64,000 nucleotides of DNA from JAGOFO01 sp964522105 (GCA_964522105.1 CAZFVA010000011.1:1-64000); one strand, 5' to 3'. Shown: positions 47,401 through 55,212, counted from the stretch's first letter. Made by a program: numbers and translations. Notes: generated from the sequence alone by a model not told the origin.

Positions 47401-48518
47401 GTGCGGGACGCGACGGGCTGCCGGCCAAAGCCCTGCTGTTTTATTCATGGGGCGACCGAAAGGTCCACGAAAGCTTCTTTGAAAAAGACTATCCCGACCT
47501 GGCCACACTGATAAAACTGCGCAACATGATCCCGCCGACCGGCATCGACCGCGAGGCCCTGATCGCCACATGCGGACTGGACCCGGAAGTCGCGGAAAAC
47601 GCGATTTCAAAGCTGTGGGTCCACGAAGGCGTGACGGTTGACGGGGACGACCGCGTGTTCCCGGCGGACGGCGCTTTCAAGACGACTTATTCGGTCATCC
47701 GCGAACACCGCGAAGCCCAGATTGACCTTGTAAACGACCTTATTAAGGGTTCGGAATGCCGGATGGCGCGGCTGGTGCGGCACTTCGGGGAACCGGGCGA
47801 CTTCAGGTGCGGCGTGTGCGACAACTGCGCCCCGGGTGATGCACTTTCGCGGAAGTTCAGGCCCGCCGACCAGCGCGAAATCGAGCTGGCATCGGCGATT
47901 CTGTCAGCACTTCGGTCGCAGGACGGCCAGGCAAGCGGCAGTCTGTACAAGCGGTTGGTCCCTTCGGGCACGCCGGATCGCACGTTCTACGAACACCTTG
48001 TGTCGTCGATGGGTCGGACCGGACTGCTGGCGTTTTCAGACGACCAGTGGCAGGGCGATGACGGCCGTATCGTGAACTTCAGGCGCATCCACATAACGAA
48101 TTTCGGGACCGACCTGACCGCCCCCGGGCCTGAAGACATCTCGATTGAAGAAAGGCCTGAAGGTAAGAAGTCGGCGGCACCACGCAGGAAACCGATGCTG
48201 CGGGCGAAGGCTGCGGGCGGGACCGGAGGCGGCTCAAGGGGCGGTTCCGGCGAAAGTTCAGGCGGCGACTCGGACGACGAATCCGCCTCGATGGTAATGC
48301 CCGACAAAGCCCTGATGACTCGCCTGAAGGCCTGGCGTCTGGACGTGTCCAAGAACCTCGGCATCCCCGCCTTCCGTATCCTGACAGACAAATCCCTGCG
48401 TCAAATCGCAATTGACGCACCCGCATCAGTCGACGACCTGCGCAAGATTTCCGGTGTCGGCCCGAAGTTCGTCGAAAACTGGGGCAACGACATCGTAAAG
48501 TTGGTGAAACGGGTCTGA
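44418..48518 (+). CDS. topB/recQ: topoisomerase III-RecQ helicase fusion protein
   Basis: 1366 residues in one frame, starting at TTG 44418 with AAAGGAG five bases upstream. Residues 1-625 are a type IA topoisomerase: Toprim acids E8 and D104-E110 (TDAGREGE), and the active-site Tyr323 in LTYPRTDSRY. Residues 627-680 are an Ala/Gln/Pro-rich linker. Residues 681-1010 are a RecQ core: Walker A MPTGSGKS (K721), DEAH at 814-817, motif VI QEIGRAGRDG. The zinc Cys are C1114, C1131, C1134 and C1137, with the exact RecQ spacing. A winged-helix region, a Gly/Ser linker (1260-1290) and an HRDC domain (1296-1366) follow. RecQ and Topo III normally act as partners to untangle and dissolve recombination intermediates, so a single chain is a built-in dissolvasome. 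Confidence 0.97.
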   Translation: MYTVVMAEKPAMARDIAKVLKADRKGAGYLEGNGYIVTWAIGHLVSIAEPHEMNPEWKQWRWNRLPVIPTNWILRVLPSTADHFETVKQILNRDDVEAVVCATDAGREGELIFRYVYEKAGCDKPFKRLWISSLTPEAIKKGFDKLRPGADFDNLGLAAVARGRADWLVGMNLSRGYSLRFGPGLLSVGRVQTPTLAMLVDRELAIQAFNPEKYCEIEATFGVAGPDSYTGMWFDPTVSESVDGRKPERLPPDGDAARVIEARVMGRPGRVESLTGTDKAMPAPLLYDLTELQRHANRLYGLTATQTLAVAQSLYEKHKILTYPRTDSRYLTQDVAVGIGAVLAVVAPDYKGMIAEGTGRVPLTSRFVDDSKVADHHAIIPTTLRADRSRLSKDEANVYDLVCRRLLMAWHDAYKTKVTSVITAVESAGTDEAKQDGAITDRFRSSGTVVTQWGWKVLDIGHDKKVSKAKSKKDEDGGDEASLPDGLAEGQERDVTKVDIQSKETKPPKRFNDASLLTAMETAGRTLDDKDLENAMSERGLGTPATRANILETLINRSYIERMGKALKATDAGIALISVVHEGVRSPSMTGEWELRLKKMEKGEDSFPEFMKGIEDYVISVLGLVQHGPDPRKVAAQAQAPVQQKNIATATAQNVIKQAEQTRQAPPTVQSTAPRPAPVSLQSILNERFHFAEFRPHQQKVCQAVAEGRNSLLVMPTGSGKSLCYQLPGIARGGTTLVISPLIALMEDQVAHLTDMGFAAKCLHSGLNRDESRNVCKEYLAGVLDFFMIAPERLSVPGFPEMLAKRRPTLIAIDEAHCISSWGHDFRPDYRLLKDRLPLLMPCPMVALTATATTKVQDDICEQLGIPKAVRFIHGFRRTNLALEMVESPRGNRLDEVVRILGNPERRPAIVYVPSRKQAEEAAKRLSSLCPCEPYHAGMRTSRRKEVQESFTAGDTEIMVATIAFGMGVDKADVRTVVHMAMPGSVEAYYQEIGRAGRDGLPAKALLFYSWGDRKVHESFFEKDYPDLATLIKLRNMIPPTGIDREALIATCGLDPEVAENAISKLWVHEGVTVDGDDRVFPADGAFKTTYSVIREHREAQIDLVNDLIKGSECRMARLVRHFGEPGDFRCGVCDNCAPGDALSRKFRPADQREIELASAILSALRSQDGQASGSLYKRLVPSGTPDRTFYEHLVSSMGRTGLLAFSDDQWQGDDGRIVNFRRIHITNFGTDLTAPGPEDISIEERPEGKKSAAPRRKPMLRAKAAGGTGGGSRGGSGESSGGDSDDESASMVMPDKALMTRLKAWRLDVSKNLGIPAFRILTDKSLRQIAIDAPASVDDLRKISGVGPKFVENWGNDIVKLVKRV

Positions 48519-48526
48519 AGGCTGGC

Positions 48527-48598
48527 TCAGTTGACCTTGACGCCCCACGCAAAGTCGCCAGGAACGTTCATCAGGTTGACTCCCCTTGCGTTGTGGTA
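48527..48598 (-). pseudogene. possible C-terminal gene remnant
   Basis: Between the TopB-RecQ gene and the lipase-like gene, the minus strand reads an 23-residue segment ending GDFAWGVKVN and a stop, with an upstream stop. It looks like the tail of a lost protein rather than random sequence, but this rests only on its composition. I do not recognise the family. Confidence 0.2.
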
Positions 48599-48658
48599 TC
48601 AACTTGTTTTTGGGCACCGGGTCAATCAATTCGATGAAATCTGGAAAGGGTGGCGGTC

Positions 48659-50047
48659 ATGCTTCATGGAAAACGAATATTGATGGGGTATCCGTTATTG
48701 CTGTTGGTTTGGACGGCACAACCGGGATGCACCTCGGATTCGGGAACTCATCCAGCAGACACGACACACTACACCGACGAGAACCTGGAACTCAGCGTTG
48801 ACGATTGGGACACGGAAGAAGGAGTCGATCCCGCTTTCGACATCACCGACGAAGAAGAAAGAAATGACGATGCTGACACAGACCAACCAGATACCTCAGT
48901 CGACGAACCGGATCCCACCTGTATCCAGAATGGCTGCTTGCGAGAATACTTCCATGTGGGCGATTATTCTAAACAAACCGTGCAGTTATATCTGAGTCCC
49001 GGTGTGACGATTTACAACGGCTACTCGGTCTACACCTTCATTTATATGTCGGATGGCCGGGAGGTACTCGGAACAGCGACGATTCCCTTCGATGTGCACC
49101 CCCCTGCGGGCGGGTATCACATCGTCGTCAATGCTCATGGGACCACAGGGGTCGCTGACGAGTGCGCCATGACCGGCACCGTTGCGGGAACTGGACTGGC
49201 TGGTACCTTTGGAGCGCGCGGGTTCATCGGTGTGACACCTGATTATCCCGGACTCGGCACGCCCGGGCCGCATCCCTATCTTGTTCGAATCGTTGAAGGG
49301 CGAGCCGTGTTGGATTCATTACGAGCGACGCGACATCTGACCGGTCTGCTCAAAGTACCCATTTCGGAACGCTTAGCCGTCGCCGGGTTGAGTCAGGGTG
49401 GGCATGCGGTGTTGGGGGCGGCGGCCGAACACGCGTCTTATGCGCCGGACCTCGACATACGTAGTTTCGCAGCGGCTGCACCGGCTATCGTCTGGTGGGA
49501 ACACTGGAGCCAGGCCATAACCTATGATGGTCCCCATATGATGTACCTTGCCTTGTCGGCATGGGCATGGTCAAAACACTACGGATACGATGGTCCGACT
49601 ATCTGGGCCGACACCCTGGCCGATGACATCGACACGTACATGGAGACCTGTTGTGCGAATAGCGAAACCCCGGGGGATTCGTTAAGTCAGGTTATTTCAA
49701 CAACACATGCGGACGTGTTTTCCAAGGATTTCTTCGATGCTTACGTGTCAGGGGAATGGGGTGATTTCAAGGTATTCGAGCAGGCATTCTTTGAAAATCG
49801 GGTCGGACCTTATGAACAGACCGCCCCTCTCATCATTTACCAGGGCGACGCTGACGATGTCGTTCCCGAATGGCAAACAAATCAGGCAGTTAATGCCCTG
49901 CGTGAAGGGGGGGTCGATGTCGAATATGAAGTCGTACCGGATGGTACCCACATCGATGTCGCCTTTGGTTTTCTGGCCTACCAGCAATTGAGAACCGATC
50001 TGTCGATAGCCTGGATACGCGAACACCTGGACGCCGATCAGGACTAA
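48659..50047 (+). CDS. lipase-like alpha/beta-hydrolase lipoprotein
   Basis: 462 residues from the ATG at 48659; a GTG three codons earlier is possible. The lipobox-like AQPGC ends the signal, followed by an Asp/Glu/Thr-rich spacer to about residue 90. The hydrolase domain has the oxyanion strand VVNAHGTTG, the nucleophile Ser in AGLSQGGHA, the Asp in YQGDADDVVP and the His in PDGTHIDVA. The order resembles secretory lipase or poly-ester hydrolases. It probably acts at the cell surface on esters. Flanking accessory-looking DNA suggests it may be a variable gene. Confidence 0.82.
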   Translation: MLHGKRILMGYPLLLLVWTAQPGCTSDSGTHPADTTHYTDENLELSVDDWDTEEGVDPAFDITDEEERNDDADTDQPDTSVDEPDPTCIQNGCLREYFHVGDYSKQTVQLYLSPGVTIYNGYSVYTFIYMSDGREVLGTATIPFDVHPPAGGYHIVVNAHGTTGVADECAMTGTVAGTGLAGTFGARGFIGVTPDYPGLGTPGPHPYLVRIVEGRAVLDSLRATRHLTGLLKVPISERLAVAGLSQGGHAVLGAAAEHASYAPDLDIRSFAAAAPAIVWWEHWSQAITYDGPHMMYLALSAWAWSKHYGYDGPTIWADTLADDIDTYMETCCANSETPGDSLSQVISTTHADVFSKDFFDAYVSGEWGDFKVFEQAFFENRVGPYEQTAPLIIYQGDADDVVPEWQTNQAVNALREGGVDVEYEVVPDGTHIDVAFGFLAYQQLRTDLSIAWIREHLDADQD

Positions 50048-50099
50048 ACTACTGAATTTTTTGCAGGATTATCCAGATCCAGTTCTGGAGGAACACAAG

Positions 50100-51269
50100 C
50101 TACCGGCACGCGTCATAGGTCACTGTGCCGTCCGGGGCAAGCGTCACATCGCACGTAACGCTGGTACCATCAGCCTGGTACTCGGTCACTTCACCGGTCC
50201 CGGACCCGTCCAGCAGGTAGGTATTGGAACCATCCTGATCCGGCTTCACTGCAGTGGCCGGATCATCCCAGGTCCACACCTCAATCACGCTTCCATCCGC
50301 CAGGTACTCGTCTTCACCATGCGACTTGGAGCCATCATCGTAGGCCCCGTACCACGCACCATGGCCCGAGCCATCGGCCTCATAAGCTACGGCGCCCACA
50401 AAATCGGGCCAGACGACTGTTGCGGGGTCGTCATACGTGTAATCAGAAATCGACCGACCATCGACCGCGACCGCCGTAACGAAGGACACCGTCCACTGTT
50501 CGTAAATACCCCTGCCCGACTCAAGGTACGACCCGTCGGGCATAATCAAAAACGGTGTCGTCCAATCAGGGGCAACCGAAGTAGCCGGATCGTCAAAGAC
50601 CGAAATACCGACCTTGGTCCAATCCGCCTCGATCCTGTAGTCGGACACCGATGTGCCTTCCTTGCCGGTCCAGGTCTCGCGGGCATTCACCGCGCCGTCG
50701 GCCTCATAGATATAATATCCAGCAAAATTCTGACCGTCCGTGGACCAACTGTCCACGTACTCCGACCCGTACTCCTCGCCCGGACGGTAATCAGACTCCC
50801 ATACCTCATCACTTCCGTCGCGCATCTCATAAGTGGTGGTGTAATGTCCGCGGCCAGTACCATCGTCCTTACCTGCGGTAACCACGGCTGCGATGGCACC
50901 GCCTTCGGGACACTCAGACCGATACCGGAACTCACCGGTAGCCACGTCATAAAAGTCCTCGACGCTCACCCACTCACGGCAAGCCCCTGTCGATAAGGCG
51001 GCCGTATTTGCCTCACTGGCGGCACGCGAGGTCCTCTGGATAGTTGGAGTGCCCGGCAGACGAAGCGATGACACATTGCGTAACTTAGCCGGATCGACGG
51101 ATTGCGCCATCGTATGCGTAACCTGCAAACGATCCAGACCGGACCTGGGGGTCGATGCAACAAGCCGCTGAACCGGCATGTCCACGACAAAGCGCGGCCC
51201 GTCGGAAGTTTCGCAACCGCACAACGTCAGCGCAACCGCCAGAATCCCCAAAAACCACGTCCGCTTCAT
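50100..51269 (-). CDS. lipoprotein with repeated DDPAT units
   Basis: 389 residues from the ATG at 51269, which follows GGAGG; a longer start has no better site. The signal ends in an LCGC lipobox (Cys17 or Cys19). The motif DDPAT occurs at residues 226, 280 and 335, a period of 54-55, within a region of Tyr/Trp and Asp-Gly strands (for example ADGSGHGAWY, LDGSGTGEV). Shorter DG units appear from residue 135 on. Such repeats suggest a beta-rich surface or adhesion-like protein. It has its own promoter. Function unknown. Confidence 0.78.
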   Translation of the reverse strand: MKRTWFLGILAVALTLCGCETSDGPRFVVDMPVQRLVASTPRSGLDRLQVTHTMAQSVDPAKLRNVSSLRLPGTPTIQRTSRAASEANTAALSTGACREWVSVEDFYDVATGEFRYRSECPEGGAIAAVVTAGKDDGTGRGHYTTTYEMRDGSDEVWESDYRPGEEYGSEYVDSWSTDGQNFAGYYIYEADGAVNARETWTGKEGTSVSDYRIEADWTKVGISVFDDPATSVAPDWTTPFLIMPDGSYLESGRGIYEQWTVSFVTAVAVDGRSISDYTYDDPATVVWPDFVGAVAYEADGSGHGAWYGAYDDGSKSHGEDEYLADGSVIEVWTWDDPATAVKPDQDGSNTYLLDGSGTGEVTEYQADGTSVTCDVTLAPDGTVTYDACR

Positions 51270-51473
51270 GATGTACCTCCGTTTCAGGATGCTTTGAAAG
51301 CCGGAAAAAGCCTTCAACAACAAAAACCCACAAAACGATTATACAATCCTACCCACAGACAAAGCAATACATCAAACAAAATCAATCAACACACCCACCA
51401 AAAACAGCAACGAAATGATATCACCCCCTATGTCTTGTCAAGGGCAACACAATTCCTACACATCGATTAGATT
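51270..51473. other. A+C-rich intergenic spacer
   Basis: Over about 51315-51430 the plus strand is almost free of G and is A and C rich, giving strong strand asymmetry. It contains the lipoprotein promoter and, near 51435-51450, a TTGACA on the minus strand without a clear -10. I see no hairpin terminator, RNA gene or open frame here. Confidence 0.5.
51338..51367 (-). promoter_or_regulatory. promoter of the DDPAT-repeat lipoprotein
   Basis: On the minus strand TTGCTT (51362-51367) and a perfect TATAAT (51338-51343) are 18 bases apart. The leader to the ATG at 51269 would be about 60 bases. Confidence 0.6.
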
Positions 51474-51596
51474 CTACAGATCTCGATTCACATCTAATAC
51501 ACCCAGAAGTGCTAACTCTACTTCCAATTCCTGAACTATCGACAGGCTTCCCTGAAATGAATCGGGCAATGGATATTTCAATGCCTGAATAGCCAT
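51474..51596 (-). pseudogene. short UPF0175-like N-terminal remnant
   Basis: A 40-codon frame beginning MAIQALKYPLPDSFQGSL and ending at a stop resembles the start of the small UPF0175 (antitoxin-like) family, which normally runs to about 80-100 residues. It has no Shine-Dalgarno site. It lies directly downstream of the HEPN/MNT pair. It may be the decayed remnant of another toxin-antitoxin component, or a coincidence. Confidence 0.25.
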
Positions 51597-51612
51597 TTCA
51601 GAATCAATAGAG

Positions 51613-51939
51613 TCAAGCCGCTTCCAGAATCTCACCCTGTCGCCGTGCAATCTCGATGATTGCGGATGAATCATCCTCAAGCCATTGGCGCGACCCGCAT
51701 GGAATCGGCTCAATTCGACTGTCGATGCGTGCTGCCAAACGCCATAACAAATTGATACCGCTCCGATCCTTCATGTCGTCGAACTGCGCGGATACGACCA
51801 GCAGATCTATATCACTCCACTCCTGTGCATGTCCTGAAACCTGCGAACCGAAGACGACACCTCGTTCCACAGTTATTCCGTTTGCCGCAACCGCTGCCAG
51901 ATAATCTTGCACAGATTTCAGAACCGATTGTTCAAGCAT
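51613..51939 (-). CDS. MNT-type nucleotidyltransferase antitoxin
   Basis: 108 residues. The minimal nucleotidyltransferase motif GSX10DXD is exact: G31-S32 then D43-I-D45 (FGSQVSGHAQEWSDIDLL). Such proteins pair with HEPN proteins; in the HepT/MntA type the MNT protein AMPylates the HEPN toxin. Its start lies inside the end of the HEPN gene (22-bp overlap), so the pair is coupled. Confidence 0.9.
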   Translation of the reverse strand: MLEQSVLKSVQDYLAAVAANGITVERGVVFGSQVSGHAQEWSDIDLLVVSAQFDDMKDRSGINLLWRLAARIDSRIEPIPCGSRQWLEDDSSAIIEIARRQGEILEAA

Positions 51940-52298
51940 TGCAGCACCTCCTGAATTCTGACCATATACCCGTCAGCTTCTTCGCGTGAAGGAGGGGGCA
52001 AAAGCATTTCCGGATAGCGCCCTTCAATATTAAACTCGCTGACTTCAGCAAGGAGATCAATCTGATCTTCTGAAAGTGTCAAACCAGCCTTTTCAGATAA
52101 CCGCACCAGGTTGTGAATCTTCAAGGCCAGCTCCCCGGTGGCCTTGCAAACGTGGGCCTTAATCGTCTTTTCAAGCGCAAGATGGGCAAAGAACAGGCCA
52201 TGCCTGATTCTGCCCCGTCGGACCAAATCCTGCGCAACGCTCCAATCCTCTGAGGCACTGTCACGCCAATGAGTTATTTGTTTGCCGATGTCTATCAT
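51918..52298 (-). CDS. HEPN-domain protein of an HEPN/MNT pair
   Basis: 126 residues from the ATG at 52298; a slightly longer start is possible. The helix pattern FFAHLALEKTIKAHV and KIHNLVRLSEKAG is typical of the nucleotidyltransferase-associated HEPN family. The C-terminal RX4HXY ribonuclease motif of HepT toxins is not evident; the segment there reads EGRYPEM. So it may be a non-RNase HEPN partner. It is 94 bp downstream of the ADP-dependent kinase gene. Confidence 0.85.
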   Translation of the reverse strand: MIDIGKQITHWRDSASEDWSVAQDLVRRGRIRHGLFFAHLALEKTIKAHVCKATGELALKIHNLVRLSEKAGLTLSEDQIDLLAEVSEFNIEGRYPEMLLPPPSREEADGYMVRIQEVLQCLNNRF

Positions 52299-52392
52299 AA
52301 CTGCCCTGACCACAATCAATATGCAGTATCTCTACTGCGTGGCACTGTAGGCTAACATGGCTTCGTTACAAGCAAAATCAAATTCATTCAAC

Positions 52393-53844
52393 TCAAGCGA
52401 AGTCAGTCAGCGCGCCGACCAGTGACAGCGAAGAAATGGTGTCGCCCATGCCGACCAGCGTGACGGGCTTTTCGATCAGGATGGTGGGGACGGCCACCAG
52501 GGTGAAGTCTTCCAGGGCAATGATGCCGCTTTCGGCCAGGCCCGTTTTGCCGTAGGTCTGCGCGATGTGGGCGTCCAGGGCGACCAGCTCTTTAAGGCTC
52601 TGGTCGGACACGTCGCGACCATGCGCCCACAACAATCCGTCGGCATGTTCCAGCGATCCAGTGCCAGCTTTGGCGGCCGCTAGCGTCGCGGCGAAGGCCA
52701 TGCCGTTGCGATTGCTTTCACCTTCAAAACCAGGACCACGACCCAGACCGGGCTTCAGCAACGTGACGTAAAGCCCGAACATGTGCAGTTGCACACGCTG
52801 AAGGCCCAGTCTTTCAAAGACCCGCAGCAGGCCCTTAAACAGGCTGACCGAATCCAGCCCCGCACATTCGCGCGCTGCATCTGTTTCGCCGATGACTTCC
52901 AGAATACTGATAAGTTCCTGCTCGTTACAGCCCACGCTGTCCACTGCTGGCGCCAGATCCCGCGCCAGCGCCCGCCGAATCTTGACGTCCTGGGTACTGG
53001 CAAATTCGAAATGGATAACCACGGTCGGGTGGGCCGTCTTCCAGCCCTGTATCTGTGCCCAACTGTCCTTGATGCGCGCCAGACCGCTGCCTTCGGCCCC
53101 ACCTGGAAGGGGTTCGCCAAGCATCTGATAGCCGCTTAACAGGATCGTGTTGACCGGCACATCGGCACGCTGCATGGCGGCGTCGAAGCCGGGGTCCACA
53201 GACAGCTTGAAGTTCAGCGGGTCGTAAGTTGCGATGAAACGGTTACTTTTGGGACAAGTCAGGGTCACGCCGCCTATCTGCAGTTGGGCGCCAACGTCAA
53301 ATTCCAGAATCCAATGTATCAGCGGCAGGTCGCCTTCGCGGTCGATGGAGCTGGCCGGCCGAAGCCTGCCCTGCCCGTCAACACCTTGAAGGCCGGGATT
53401 GTCCAGAAAGAGCCCCGCCTGCTGGTCCGGCAGACTGGCGCAATGCACATAGACGTTCTGCACCCCGGCGACCGCCATCACGTTAGCGATGATGCCGCCC
53501 TGCCCGCCCATCTGCAGCTTGTCGTAACCAAGATTGTCGCGCATCCAGCCAAAAGTCTGTTCGCTGTCGACCAGCCACTCCTGGGCGATGCCATTGCTGA
53601 AACATTCGACAAATCCGCGCAGCAAATCGACCGGGGCGCTGATGCGCCTGCTGCCGCCACAAAGCACCTGCCCTTCGTCGGTCTTCAGGTCGGCCATCCA
53701 TTTCAAAACCATGGCGGGCTGCACCTTCAGCACGGCATCGATGTTGGCATTGAAAACGCTGGCGACGCCTTCCATTTTCTTCAGGCGCTCAAGTTGCCGA
53801 GGCACGTTACTGTAATGCTGTTTCCATGTGGCTTTAAGGTCCAT
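52393..53844 (-). CDS. ADP-dependent glucokinase/phosphofructokinase
   Basis: 483 residues from the ATG at 53844, which follows AAGGAAAAGC. It belongs to the ribokinase-like ADP-PFK/GK family that phosphorylates glucose or fructose-6-phosphate with ADP instead of ATP. Visible family parts are VFNANIDAVLKV near the N-terminus, MGGQGGIIANVMA and the catalytic GMGDTISS at the C-terminus, where the Asp is the base. The family is best known from archaea and animals and is scattered in bacteria. Whether it prefers glucose or F6P is not readable. Confidence 0.9.
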   Translation of the reverse strand: MDLKATWKQHYSNVPRQLERLKKMEGVASVFNANIDAVLKVQPAMVLKWMADLKTDEGQVLCGGSRRISAPVDLLRGFVECFSNGIAQEWLVDSEQTFGWMRDNLGYDKLQMGGQGGIIANVMAVAGVQNVYVHCASLPDQQAGLFLDNPGLQGVDGQGRLRPASSIDREGDLPLIHWILEFDVGAQLQIGGVTLTCPKSNRFIATYDPLNFKLSVDPGFDAAMQRADVPVNTILLSGYQMLGEPLPGGAEGSGLARIKDSWAQIQGWKTAHPTVVIHFEFASTQDVKIRRALARDLAPAVDSVGCNEQELISILEVIGETDAARECAGLDSVSLFKGLLRVFERLGLQRVQLHMFGLYVTLLKPGLGRGPGFEGESNRNGMAFAATLAAAKAGTGSLEHADGLLWAHGRDVSDQSLKELVALDAHIAQTYGKTGLAESGIIALEDFTLVAVPTILIEKPVTLVGMGDTISSLSLVGALTDFA

Positions 53845-53919
53845 GCTTTTCCTTCCGGCAATCAAGATTTTTAGCTTTGGTGTGGGATTTTTCATCCACA
53901 AAAATCGGTTCGCGACCCA

Positions 53920-53948
53920 ATTATGGAAGGCGGTACCTGCGGAGTCAA
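53920..53948 (-). promoter_or_regulatory. promoter of the ADP-dependent kinase gene
   Basis: On the minus strand TTGACT (53943-53948) and CATAAT (53920-53925) are 17 bases apart. The leader to the ATG at 53844 would be about 69 bases. Confidence 0.65.
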
Positions 53949-53995
53949 GCGACAGCAGGCAATCGTTGTGGAGAGGAAAAAAAGTCCACCTGAAC

Positions 53996-54640
53996 TCAGC
54001 GCGGCACCACGTAGTTAAGGATGGCTACGACGTGGCATGCTGACCCGGCAAGAACAAAGACGTGCCAGACAGCGTGACTGAAGGTGAAGCGTTTCTTGTA
54101 GTAGAAAAAGACCCCGACGCTGTACAGCACGCCGCCGGCCGCCACCCACGCGATTCCAGCGGGCGCCAGGGCTGAAAACAAGGGAATGCCCGCTACGACG
54201 ACGAGCCAGCCCATCGCAATGTAAAGCGCAGTCATAAGGGGCCGGAAGCGGCCCGGAAATACGACCTGGACAACAATGCCCGCCGCAGCCAGTCCCCAGA
54301 CGACACCGAACATCGACCATCCCCAGGCTCCGCCCAGCGTCACCAGTGCGAAAGGGGTGTAAGTTCCGGCGATCAGGACGTAGATGACCGAATGGTCCAT
54401 CAGCTCCCAGAACTGCTTGGCCCGGGGCCACGTGAAGGCGTGGTACAGGGTGGACGACAGGTACAGCAAAACCAGGCTGCCACCAAAAACGGCCGACGTG
54501 ACAATGTTTATGGCCGTTCCGTGAAGCGCCGACAGCACCACCAGGACGACCAGGACCGCCACCCCCATGGCCGCGCCCAGCCCGTGCAGCGTGGCGTTGG
54601 CAACTTCCTCTTCGCGACTCTCCGTGATTTCCCAGGTCAT
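53996..54640 (-). CDS. hemolysin III/PAQR-like membrane protein
   Basis: 214 residues from the second of two adjacent ATG codons (54640), chosen because AAGGAG is five bases away. About seven membrane segments are present. The family residues are seen in NATLHGLGAAMG, LSSTLYHAF, FWELMDHSVIYVLIAGTYTPF and SHAVWHVFVLAGSACHVVAI, which carry the conserved Ser, His and Asp metal ligands. Bacterial members (YqfA) are of unclear function; some lower membrane fluidity. Not a proven toxin. Confidence 0.92.
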   Translation of the reverse strand: MTWEITESREEEVANATLHGLGAAMGVAVLVVLVVLSALHGTAINIVTSAVFGGSLVLLYLSSTLYHAFTWPRAKQFWELMDHSVIYVLIAGTYTPFALVTLGGAWGWSMFGVVWGLAAAGIVVQVVFPGRFRPLMTALYIAMGWLVVVAGIPLFSALAPAGIAWVAAGGVLYSVGVFFYYKKRFTFSHAVWHVFVLAGSACHVVAILNYVVPR

Positions 54641-54759
54641 CATTGCTCCTTGTCATAATCCAAATGGGCGCGCCACCAGGCAGGCCACCTGAATTGATCA
54701 TGGACAAACTATGTCATGGCTTTGTCATGGAAAGCGGGACATTTGCGTTTCAGATGCGG

Positions 54760-55212
54760 TCAGGGCGTTACGGTGATGGTTTCCGATGCCACCCAGGTCT
54801 CGACGCCGATGTCGATGACGGTGTTCACGTAGTACGCCTTCACCCGGTAGGTGCCAGGGTATAAGACAGGGAAGCTGGACAGGAATATGTGGCCATACGT
54901 TTGCGGTGCACTGAAGTCCACGTTCGAGATGTCATTGAAGTAGAGCCTTACAAACCGCGAGTCGATGTCGGCTTCGCTCTCGAGCCTGAACGAAAGCCGA
55001 CCGCCGACCAGATCCTGCAACGAGAACGTGGTGTCTTCGCCGACCAGGTCAAACCCGTTGCCTCCAATCCCGGTGCCGAACGTCAGACTGTCGCTGAAGG
55101 AATCAACTGATGGGGCCCCCGGTTCGCAGCCACCAAGCAGTACAATCGCAAGCACCATCGGGCCGAGCATCCGCCATGCGGAAAACGCTTTCGTGAACAA
55201 CCGTCGAGCCAT
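54760..55212 (-). CDS. small lipoprotein of unknown function
   Basis: 150 residues, ATG at 55212 with GGGAGGG four bases upstream. The lipobox LLGGC lies near residue 29. The mature domain is beta-rich with a GRLSFRLESEADIDSRFVR segment and a C-terminal TYRVKAYYVN strand, like a small Ig-type or carbohydrate-binding fold. It is downstream of guaA on the same strand, 29 bp away. Function unknown. Confidence 0.72.
   Translation of the reverse strand: MARRLFTKAFSAWRMLGPMVLAIVLLGGCEPGAPSVDSFSDSLTFGTGIGGNGFDLVGEDTTFSLQDLVGGRLSFRLESEADIDSRFVRLYFNDISNVDFSAPQTYGHIFLSSFPVLYPGTYRVKAYYVNTVIDIGVETWVASETITVTP

Noticed and set aside
50061..50996. Plus-strand open frame of about 311 codons
   Set aside because: It is antisense to the DDPAT-repeat lipoprotein, which has a lipobox, repeats, promoter and GGAGG site.
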